From the NCBI GenBank assembly GCA_003248865.1, contig QFPK01000005.1, positions 127,863 to 191,862 of the forward strand: 64,000 bases of DNA, read 5' to 3'. Each line of letters starts with the position of its first letter. Within the stretch, counting starts at the first letter, position 1. Shown here piece after piece: positions 41,786 to 48,531 of this stretch. The translations under genes and the position numbers were made by a program. The stretch is from Sphingomonas sp. (GTDB lineage: Bacteria; Pseudomonadota; Alphaproteobacteria; Sphingomonadales; Sphingomonadaceae). The notes below the pieces were generated by a model. It was not told the DNA's origin. It saw nothing but the letters and a program-made list of their open reading frames with translations, and searched no databases.

Positions 41786-42454
41786 TCAACCGGTGACGGC
41801 GGTGCTTTCCAGCCCCGGCACCGGGATCAGCGGGGCGACCGCACGGCCGCCCGAGATGATCATCTCCATCGCGACGTAGAAAATCAGCGCGAGGCCGATC
41901 CAGCCGATCCAGTGATAGCGTTCGATCAGGCGGGCGATGTAGTTGGCGGCGATACCCATCAGCGCGACGGACAGCACCAGCCCAAGGATCATGATTTCCG
42001 TGTGGTGGCGCGACGCGCCGGCGACCGCGAGCACATTGTCCAGGCTCATGGAAAGATCGGCGATGGCGACGGCCCAGGCGGCGCCCCAGAAGGTCTTGGC
42101 GGATCTGGGCGCGTCGTGCGCGACGGTGCCGTCGTGCAGCACCACCTTGGTGTCGGGCTTCAGTTCCCGGTACATCTTCCAGCAGACCCACAGCAGCAGG
42201 ATGCCGCCCGCCAGCCGGATGCCCACGATATCCAGCAGCTGCGTGACAACCAGCGCGAAGGCGATGCGCATTACCAGCGCCGCCACCATGCCCAGCGCGA
42301 TCACCTTCTTGCGTTCCGCCGGGGGCAGCCCGGCGGCGAGCGCGCCGATCACGATGGCGTTGTCGCCGGCCAGCACGAGGTCGATCATCACCACCTTGCC
42401 CAGCGCCGCCCAGGCGCCGGGTTCAGCCATGAAACTCAGGTCGAAGAAGGTCAT
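41786..42454 (-). CDS. TerC-family membrane protein
   Basis: A 222-residue protein with about seven transmembrane helices. Conserved TerC residues appear in MIDLVLAGDNAIVIGALAAG near 23-42 and VAIADLSMSLDNVLAVAGAS near 128, the two Asp-Asn motifs in membrane helices. Members are linked to metal (manganese or tellurite) handling. It is convergent with the quinone reductase gene, with stop codons 16 bases apart. Confidence 0.9.
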   Translation of the reverse strand: MTFFDLSFMAEPGAWAALGKVVMIDLVLAGDNAIVIGALAAGLPPAERKKVIALGMVAALVMRIAFALVVTQLLDIVGIRLAGGILLLWVCWKMYRELKPDTKVVLHDGTVAHDAPRSAKTFWGAAWAVAIADLSMSLDNVLAVAGASRHHTEIMILGLVLSVALMGIAANYIARLIERYHWIGWIGLALIFYVAMEMIISGGRAVAPLIPVPGLESTAVTG

Positions 42455-42506
42455 GTCGCGCTGCTAGCGGAAAGCGCGGCGCATGCAAGCGGGACAGGGC
42501 ACAAAA

Positions 42507-43451
42507 TCAGCGCCCCAGCAGCTCCACCGTGACATGGCTCAGCTCGTGCACCTCGCGTAGCCGTTCGCGCACCGCCTCCGTCGGGGCGGCGCCTGCATAG
42601 CTGACGATGGCGCCATGGGCGTTCGGGCCCAGCCGCCACACATGCAGGTCCGCGATGCGGGCGTCGCCGGGGCCTTCCACCACTTGCCGCACTTCCGCTT
42701 CCAGCGGCGGATCTGAGGCGTCGAGCAGCACGGCGGCGGTGTCGCGGATCAGGCTCCACGACCAGGTCGCGATCACAGCGGCGCCAACGATCCCCATCAC
42801 CGGGTCGAGCCAGGTCCAGCCCATGAAGCGGCCCGCGAGCAGCGCCGCGATGGCGAGAACGGACGTCAGCGCATCGGCGATCACATGGATGAAGGCGGCG
42901 CGGAGATTGTTGTCTCCGTGGCCGGATGCGTGGCCGTGGTGACGATCATGGTGCTGATCGTGATCGCCGTGATGATGGTGGTGATGCCCGTGCCCGCCCA
43001 TCAGCAGAAGGGCGCTCACCACATTTACGGCGAGCCCGATCACGGCCACGATTGTTGCCTGGCCGAAGGCCACGTCCCTCGGTTCGAACAGGCGGAGCAG
43101 GGATTCCCAGGCAATGCCCAGCGCCACAAGCCCCAGCACCATCGCGGAGGCGAAGCCGGCCAGATCGCCCACCTTGCCGGTGCCGAAGCTGTAGCGGCCG
43201 CTGCGCGCGTGGCGCCGGGCGAAGGCGTAGGCGGCCGCCGCAACCGCAAGCGCGCCGGCATGGGTCGCCATGTGGAAGCCGTCTGCCAGCAGCGCCATTG
43301 ATTGGAAGGCGAGGCCCGCCACGATCTCGCCCACCATCATCACTGCGGTCAGGGCCACGACCCAGAGGGTGCGGCGGGCGTTGTCGTCATGCCCCACGCC
43401 CAGGAAGTCATGGTCGTGGGTCAGTTGGTCCAGTTCGTCGTCGAACGCCAT
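42507..43451 (-). CDS. dmeF: Cation diffusion facilitator (DmeF-like Co/Ni exporter)
   Basis: A 314-residue CDF protein with six transmembrane segments (FQSMALLADGFHMATHAGAL near 49 with the metal-site Asp and His; FIHVIADALTSVLAIAALLA near 187 with HxxxD). A loop of about 30 residues near 150-180 is extremely His-rich (HGHHHHHHGDHDQHHDRHHG). The first residues MAFDDELDQLTHDHDFLG are also His-rich. This layout is typical of DmeF, which exports Co2+ and Ni2+. It follows the sensor gene by 9 bases. Confidence 0.9.
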   Translation of the reverse strand: MAFDDELDQLTHDHDFLGVGHDDNARRTLWVVALTAVMMVGEIVAGLAFQSMALLADGFHMATHAGALAVAAAAYAFARRHARSGRYSFGTGKVGDLAGFASAMVLGLVALGIAWESLLRLFEPRDVAFGQATIVAVIGLAVNVVSALLLMGGHGHHHHHHGDHDQHHDRHHGHASGHGDNNLRAAFIHVIADALTSVLAIAALLAGRFMGWTWLDPVMGIVGAAVIATWSWSLIRDTAAVLLDASDPPLEAEVRQVVEGPGDARIADLHVWRLGPNAHGAIVSYAGAAPTEAVRERLREVHELSHVTVELLGR

Positions 43452-43460
43452 TGTGCCTGC

Positions 43461-43733
43461 CTATTTCGCATAGCGGCGGATCGCCGCGATCACTTCATCT
43501 GAGCCCTTGCGGCGGCTTTCCGCGTCGAGCCCGGGTGCCGCCACATGCTCGCGCAGATGGGCTTCCAGTATTTCTTCCATCAGCCCGTTCACGGCGCCGC
43601 GGATGGCCGCGACCTGCTGGAGAACGGCGGTGCAGTCCGCGCCGTCGTCGAGCCCGCGCTCCACAGCGGCGAGTTGGCCGGATATCCGGCGGACCCGCGC
43701 CACGAGGCCGGGCGTGTCTGAGATATGGGACAT
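43461..43733 (-). CDS. dmeR: RcnR/CsoR-family metal sensor (DmeR-like)
   Basis: A 90-residue all-helical regulator from the ATG at 43733. It has RVRRISGQLAAVERGLDDGA near 13 and DCTAVLQQVAAIRGAVNGLM near 33, with the metal-binding Cys in DCTAV and the closing EILEAHLREHV near 55 with His. The position of the metal ligands fits DmeR/RcnR, which respond to Co or Ni. It probably represses itself and dmeF through the TATACTC palindrome just upstream. A 4-codon longer start is possible but would place the operator inside the gene. Confidence 0.87.
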   Translation of the reverse strand: MSHISDTPGLVARVRRISGQLAAVERGLDDGADCTAVLQQVAAIRGAVNGLMEEILEAHLREHVAAPGLDAESRRKGSDEVIAAIRRYAK

Positions 43734-43735
43734 TC

Positions 43736-43754
43736 TATACTCCACTAGAGTATA
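43736..43754. promoter_or_regulatory. Operator-like palindrome TATACTC-N5-GAGTATA before dmeR
   Basis: Perfect 7-base arms (43736-43742 and 43748-43754) around five bases, ending 2 bases before the dmeR start. The TACT/AGTA ends resemble those of RcnR-type sites. It is the obvious target for the metal sensor and overlaps the region where a promoter -10 box (TATACT) would lie. Confidence 0.65.
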
Positions 43755-43793
43755 TTCGACGCACTGCCTAGCGGCTTTGAGCTATTCAAATTC

Positions 43794-43880
43794 TGGTGCG
43801 GACGGCGGGACTCGAACCCGCACTCCCCGAGGGGAAAGGGATTTTAAGTCCCGTGCGTCTACCAGTTTCGCCACGTCCGC
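43794..43880 (-). tRNA. tRNA-Leu (UAA)
   Basis: On the minus strand the sequence opens GCGGACGTGGCGAAACTGGT, folds as a class II tRNA with a long variable arm, and carries CGGGACTTAAAATCCC as anticodon stem-loop, with anticodon UAA. The T arm is GCGGGTTCGAGTCCCGC and CCA is encoded. It is intact, with no sign of an inserted element at its 3' end. Confidence 0.95.
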
Positions 43881-43986
43881 ATGTGAAAGCTCGGAATCAG
43901 GAGGCCGATGGCGGGGTGTCCGCGATCGGCCTGTGTGGGACTGTTAATGAAGGGGGGAAAGCCAATGAGGGGTGATGGAACCCTGC

Positions 43987-44268
43987 TCAGCCCATGTTGA
44001 GGCGTTCGCGCAGTTCCTTGCCCGGCTTGAAATGGGGCACGCGCTTGGCGTCCACATCGACCGATTCACCCGTGCGCGGGTTGCGCCCGGTGCGGGCGTC
44101 GCGCTCGCGGGTGGAGAAGGCGCCGAAGCCGCGGAGTTCCACGCGGCCGCCTTCGCCCAGACGGTCCGTGATGGAATCCAAGATGGTGGAGACCACGCGC
44201 TCGGCCTCGCGCTGACCCAGATGGGGGTTGGCGTCTGCAATCTTCTGCACCAGCTCGGAACGGATCAT
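43987..44268 (-). CDS. ihfB: Integration host factor subunit beta
   Basis: A 93-residue DNA-bending protein. It has MIRSELVQKIADANPHLGQR at the start, VELRGFGAFSTRERDARTGR near 43 and NPRTGESVDVDAKRVPHFKP near 63, including the Pro of the DNA-intercalating arm. The beta subunit pairs with IHF alpha. Located between tRNA-Leu and rpsA with about 135 bases to the latter, a usual proteobacterial order (cmk-rpsA-ihfB). Confidence 0.95.
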   Translation of the reverse strand: MIRSELVQKIADANPHLGQREAERVVSTILDSITDRLGEGGRVELRGFGAFSTRERDARTGRNPRTGESVDVDAKRVPHFKPGKELRERLNMG

Positions 44269-44340
44269 GATGGTCCCCTGACTCGACGGCCAAGACTATG
44301 ATCCCCATTCCCGCTGCCGGTCAACCCCTTCAATCGTAAA

Positions 44341-44373
44341 GCAAAAGGGGCGGCACCTTGCGGTGCCGCCCCT
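44341..44373 (-). terminator. Rho-independent terminator of rpsA
   Basis: Read on the minus strand: a 12-base stem AGGGGCGGCACC / GGTGCCGCCCCT around GCAA, followed by TTTTGC. It starts 30 bases after the rpsA stop and separates rpsA from ihfB, so ihfB has its own promoter in the following 60 bases or depends on read-through. Confidence 0.88.
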
Positions 44374-44402
44374 CATGCGGTTTGCAATGCCTGGCGGGCG
44401 GC

Positions 44403-46133
44403 TCAGCCGTCCTGCTTGGCCTTGTTCAGCGCGGCACCCAGGATATCGCCCAGCGAGGCGCCCGAGTCCGACGAGCCATATTGCGCAACTTGCTGCTTTT
44501 CCTCAGCGATTTGCATCGCCTTGATGGACAGCATCGGCTTCTTGCCACGCTCGAAGCCAACCACCAGCGCATCGACCTTCTGGCCGATCTGGAAGCGCTC
44601 GGGGCGTTGGTCGTCGCGGTCGCGCGAGAGGTCGGAGCGCTTGATGAAGGCGGTCGGGCCGTCTTCGCCGATCTGCACTTCGATGCCGCCGTCGCGGCTT
44701 TCGCGAACGATGGCGGTGACCACCTCGTTCTTGGACAGCCCGCCCGAGCTTGCGACCGGGGCGGCGGCACCGGCGCCGGCGGAGGCAGCAGCGCCTTCGG
44801 CCGAGACCTGCTTGATGCCCAGCGAGATGCGCTCGCGCTCGACATCGACTTCCAGCACCTGGGCCTTCACCATCTCACCCTTGTGATGCAGGGCGAGGGC
44901 GGCTTCACCGGACACGCCCCAGGCGATGTCCGACATGTGCACCATGCCGTCCACTTCGCCGGGCAGGCCGATGAACAGGCCGAACTCGGTGGAGTTCTTG
45001 ACTTCGCCTTCCACCACGGAGCCCACGGGATGCTCTTCGGCGAACACTTCCCACGGGTTGCGCTGGGCCTGCTTCAGGCCGAGGCTGATGCGGCGCTTCT
45101 CGCCATCGACTTCCAGGACGACGACGTCGACTTCCTGGCTGGTCGACACGATCTTGCCGGGGTGGACGTTCTTCTTCACCCAGCTCATTTCGGAGACGTG
45201 CACCAGACCTTCGATGCCCGGCTCCAGCTCGATGAAGGCGCCGTATTCGGTGATGTTGGTGACGCGACCCTTCAGCTTGGCACCGACCGGGTACTTGGCG
45301 TCTGCGCCTTCCCACGGATCCGATTCCAGCTGCTTCATGCCCAGGCTGATGCGCTGGGTGTCGCGGTTGATGCGGATGATCTGCACCTTCACCGTGTCAC
45401 CGATGTTGATGACTTCGTTCGGGTGGCCGACGCGCTTGTAGCTCATGTCGGTCACGTGCAGCAGGCCGTCGATGCCGCCCAGGTCCACGAAGGCGCCATA
45501 GTCGGTGATGTTCTTCACCACGCCGTCGATCACCTGACCTTCGGACAGGCTCTGGATCAGGCCGGTGCGGGCTTCGGCGCGGGTTTCTTCCAGGATGCTG
45601 CGGCGCGAGACCACGATGTTGCCGCGCTTGCGGTCCATCTTCAGCAGCTGGAACGGCTGGGCGATGCCCATCAGCGGGGTGACGTCGCGCACGGGGCGGA
45701 TATCGACCTGCGAACCGGGGAGGAACGCAACCGCGCCGCCCAGATCCACGGTGAAGCCGCCCTTCACGCGGCCGAAGATGGTGCCGTCCACGCGCTCACC
45801 GGCGTTGAACTGGGTTTCCAGCTTGTCCCAAGCGGCTTCGCGGCGGGCGCGATCGCGGGAGAGCATGGCTTCCCCGAAGGCATTTTCCACGCGGTCCACA
45901 TAGACATCGACTTCTTCGCCGACGGAGACCTGCGGGGCCTGGCCCGGGGGGGTGAATTCACGGATCGAAACACGGCCTTCCGACTTGAGGCCCACGTCGA
46001 TCACCACCAGATCATTCTCGATGGCGGTGACCCGCCCCTTCACCACCTTCCCCTCGAAGCTCTGGGATTCGCCCAGCGATTTGTCGAGGAGCGCGGCGAA
46101 ATCGTCGCGGGTGGGCATTGCGGTCGAAGCCAT
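44403..46133 (-). CDS. rpsA: 30S ribosomal protein S1
   Basis: A 576-residue protein with six S1 domains, from MASTAMPTRDDFAALLDKSL with the start at the ATG at 46133 after AGGATC. Each domain is visible by the VxGxVxxxxxxGAFVDL pattern, for example VVKNITDYGAFVDLGGIDGL near 205, GRVTNITEYGAFIELEPGIE near 290 and GEVKNSTEFGLFIGLPGEVD near 378. It binds mRNA on the 30S subunit for initiation. Length and domain number are normal for proteobacteria. Confidence 0.97.
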   Translation of the reverse strand: MASTAMPTRDDFAALLDKSLGESQSFEGKVVKGRVTAIENDLVVIDVGLKSEGRVSIREFTPPGQAPQVSVGEEVDVYVDRVENAFGEAMLSRDRARREAAWDKLETQFNAGERVDGTIFGRVKGGFTVDLGGAVAFLPGSQVDIRPVRDVTPLMGIAQPFQLLKMDRKRGNIVVSRRSILEETRAEARTGLIQSLSEGQVIDGVVKNITDYGAFVDLGGIDGLLHVTDMSYKRVGHPNEVINIGDTVKVQIIRINRDTQRISLGMKQLESDPWEGADAKYPVGAKLKGRVTNITEYGAFIELEPGIEGLVHVSEMSWVKKNVHPGKIVSTSQEVDVVVLEVDGEKRRISLGLKQAQRNPWEVFAEEHPVGSVVEGEVKNSTEFGLFIGLPGEVDGMVHMSDIAWGVSGEAALALHHKGEMVKAQVLEVDVERERISLGIKQVSAEGAAASAGAGAAAPVASSGGLSKNEVVTAIVRESRDGGIEVQIGEDGPTAFIKRSDLSRDRDDQRPERFQIGQKVDALVVGFERGKKPMLSIKAMQIAEEKQQVAQYGSSDSGASLGDILGAALNKAKQDG

Positions 46134-46262
46134 GTAGATCCTATCGTACAATCCGGCCGGCCGCGGTCCTGTTTGCGGCCATGCCCGGGTTAGAGCCAAT
46201 CCACGGATTTCCCGACAAACAGAAAATGGCGCGCGAGTGCGTTTTGCCCTCGCCGCCGACTG

Positions 46263-46898
46263 TCAGGAAACCCGGCCCAGTTGGCTGGAGACGAGCTCCA
46301 CGGCCTTCCGGACGGCCGCCGCTATATCCAATTCGCTCGTATCTAGCAAGTCGGCGTCGGCCGCCTGCCTGAGCGGCGCGTCTGCACGCCCCATGTCGCG
46401 CGCATCGCGTGCCACGATGTCGGCCAGCACCCGCTCCTCGCTGACGTCACGCCCCGCGGCGGTCAGCTCAAGAAAGCGGCGGCGCGCCCGGATTTCCGGG
46501 GCCGCCGTGACGAACAGCTTGGCCTGTGCCTCGGGTGCGATCACGGTGCCGATGTCGCGGCCGTCGAGCACCGCGCCGCCGGGCTGGGCGGCGAACGCTT
46601 TCTGGAAGGCGAGGAGAGCCGCCCGCACCTCGGGCAGGGCGGAGACGCGGGACGCCGCCTCGCCGGTCTGCGCGCCGCGCAGTTCGGGATCTTCCAGCAG
46701 CGAGAGATCAAGCGCCGCCGCCTTGGCACCGACGCTTGGCCCGTCGGCGAGGTCCAGCCCGGACCTGAGCGTCGACAACGCGACCACCCGATAGAGCGCG
46801 CCCGTATCCAGGTGCGGCACCCCGAAGTGCCGCCCCAGCGCCCGGGCGATCGTTCCCTTACCGGACGCCGCCGGCCCATCCACCGCAATCAGAGGCAA
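46263..46898 (-). CDS. cmk: Cytidylate kinase
   Basis: A 211-residue kinase. The P-loop is DGPAASGKGTIARALG at residues 7-22, and DTGALYRVVAL near 36, DGRDIGTVIAPEA near 116 and ELTAAGRDVSEE are conserved. It phosphorylates CMP and dCMP. The start is a TTG at 46898, chosen because MPLIAVDGPAASGKGT is the expected N-terminus and no ATG fits. The gap to the glutathione peroxidase stop is 3 bases. Confidence 0.95.
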   Translation of the reverse strand: MPLIAVDGPAASGKGTIARALGRHFGVPHLDTGALYRVVALSTLRSGLDLADGPSVGAKAAALDLSLLEDPELRGAQTGEAASRVSALPEVRAALLAFQKAFAAQPGGAVLDGRDIGTVIAPEAQAKLFVTAAPEIRARRRFLELTAAGRDVSEERVLADIVARDARDMGRADAPLRQAADADLLDTSELDIAAAVRKAVELVSSQLGRVS

Positions 46899-46901
46899 GA
46901 T

Positions 46902-47390
46902 TTATTCACTCAGCAGTTTTCCGATCTTGGGCGCGATGTCTTCCGGTTTCACCGTCGGCGCGAAGCGCTCCACGGCCTCGCCCTGCCGGTTCACCAGGAA
47001 TTTGGTGAAGTTCCACTTCACGCTTTCCGATCCCAGCAGCCCCGGTGCCTGCGACTTCAATTGCTTGTAAAGCGGATCGGCGGCGTCACCGTTCACCTCG
47101 ATCTTGCGGAACACCGGGAAGGTGACCGGATAGGTGGTGGAGCAGAATTTCGCGATCTCGGCCGCGTCACCGGGTTCCTGCTTGCCGAACTGGTTGCAGG
47201 GGAAGCCCAGCACCGTGAAGCCCTTGTCGTGGAAGCGCTGATACAGCTCTTCCAGCCCGGTGTATTGCGGCGTGAACCCGCACTTCGAAGCCACGTTCAC
47301 GATCAGCAGCACCTGGCCCTTGTAATCCGCCAGGCTCACGTCGCGCCCGTCCAGCGTGACTGCATGATGGTGATAGATATCGTCTGCCAA
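46902..47390 (-). CDS. Glutathione peroxidase (Cys type)
   Basis: A 162-residue thioredoxin-fold peroxidase. The active site is NVASKCGFTPQYTGLEELY with Cys37 in place of Sec, then GFPCNQFGKQEPGD near 67 with Gln and WNFTKFLVNR near 127 with Trp-Asn, completing the catalytic set. It reduces hydroperoxides with glutathione or thioredoxin. The start is TTG at 47390 with GGGAGG 5 bases upstream. Directly ahead of cmk by 3 bases. Confidence 0.92.
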   Translation of the reverse strand: MADDIYHHHAVTLDGRDVSLADYKGQVLLIVNVASKCGFTPQYTGLEELYQRFHDKGFTVLGFPCNQFGKQEPGDAAEIAKFCSTTYPVTFPVFRKIEVNGDAADPLYKQLKSQAPGLLGSESVKWNFTKFLVNRQGEAVERFAPTVKPEDIAPKIGKLLSE

Positions 47391-47536
47391 CAGAACCTCC
47401 CGAAATCAGCCCCTCACCATGATCCATGGAACGCTGCGCCGGGAAAGGGAAGGGCTGTCGGCTGTTCCGACTCAAATTCACGCCGCTAAGCGGGCTTTCA
47501 CCTGCGGCCCGGAGTTTTCGTCCCCGCATCCGGCAC

Positions 47537-47569
47537 AAAAAAAGAAGGGCCCGGTGTCGCGCCGGGCCC
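47537..47569 (-). terminator. Rho-independent terminator
   Basis: On the minus strand: stem GGGCCCGG / CCGGGCCC around 7 bases, followed by TTC and seven T. It ends the Bax-inhibitor family transcript 30 bases after its stop. It lies between that gene and the glutathione peroxidase gene, so the latter must have its own promoter. Confidence 0.9.
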
Positions 47570-47598
47570 CTCCGAGGGTCGCTCTTCTTGCAAATCGG

Positions 47599-48342
47599 TC
47601 AGTCGCGCTGGCCCAGGAAGCTCAGCAGGAACTGGAACAGGTTGATGAAGTCCAGGTACAGGGTCAGGGCGCCCATGATCGCTGCCTTGCCCGCCATGTC
47701 GGTGCCGGCGACATAATCATAGGTTTCCTTGATGCGCTGCGTATCGGCAGCCGTCAGGCCGGCGAAGATCAGCACGCCCAGGATGGAAATGGTCAGCGCC
47801 AGCGTGCCGGACTGAAGGAACATGTTCAGCACCATGGCAACCAGAATGCCGATCAGGCCCATCACCAGGAAGGTTCCCAGCTTCGAAAGGTCACGCTTGG
47901 TGGTGTAGCCATAGAGGCTGAGGCCCGCGAAGGCCGCAGCGGTCGCGAAGAAGGTCGTTGCGATGGAGGTCGAGGTGTAGACGAGGAAGATCGTCGACAT
48001 CGACGCGCCCATGATCGCGGCAAAGGCCCAGAACAGCCCCTGCACAGCCCCTTCGGACATGGTCTGATATTTGAAGCCGAGGAAGAACACGAACGCCAGC
48101 GGTGCCAGAGACACCACCCAGCCAAGGCCGGAAAGCCCGCCGGACACCGGGTTCACCAGTGCGTTCACCGCGCCGGTGTAGGCCATGCCAAGGGCGACGA
48201 GGCCCGTCAGCAGAACACCCGACATCATATAGTTGTAGACGCTCAGCATGTGCTTGCGCAGGCCGGCATCATACTCGGCGGCATCAGTCCCGGCGCGGGC
48301 GGCAGCAGCGCGTCCAAAGCGGGGATCAGCCTGATTAACCAT
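47599..48342 (-). CDS. Bax inhibitor-1/YccA-family membrane protein
   Basis: A 247-residue protein with seven transmembrane segments. Typical sequence: LRKHMLSVYNYMMSGVLLTG near 29, GLFWAFAAIMGASMSTIFLV near 100 and ALTLYLDFINLFQFLLSFLG near the C-terminus, the last with the conserved Asp. Members handle membrane protein quality control and calcium. The ATG at 48342 has GAGAGGAAACC upstream. A separate transcript ends at the terminator at 47537. Confidence 0.93.
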   Translation of the reverse strand: MVNQADPRFGRAAAARAGTDAAEYDAGLRKHMLSVYNYMMSGVLLTGLVALGMAYTGAVNALVNPVSGGLSGLGWVVSLAPLAFVFFLGFKYQTMSEGAVQGLFWAFAAIMGASMSTIFLVYTSTSIATTFFATAAAFAGLSLYGYTTKRDLSKLGTFLVMGLIGILVAMVLNMFLQSGTLALTISILGVLIFAGLTAADTQRIKETYDYVAGTDMAGKAAIMGALTLYLDFINLFQFLLSFLGQRD

Positions 48343-48487
48343 TGGTTTCCTCTCCATCGATCCGGGGGGTCGCGCCCATTCCAACCGGCATGCATTCAAT
48401 CACTTAGCCACCGGTCGAACGGGCACCCGTCTCGACGCTCTATATCGCTCATGTAACATTGGGATTCAAGGCTTGTCCAGCCTTATT

Positions 48488-48531
48488 TTGCACGCGTGAA
48501 ATATTTCATCCGTCACGTAACACGCGTGCAA
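48488..48531. repeat. Inverted repeat TTGCACGCGTG ... CACGCGTGCAA
   Basis: Perfect 11-base arms at 48488-48498 and 48521-48531. Each arm also contains CACGCGTG, itself a palindrome. One arm lies within the last codons of the ABC permease gene and the other in the region upstream of the Bax-inhibitor family gene. It may form a hairpin at the end of the permease message or be a double binding site. Confidence 0.5.
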
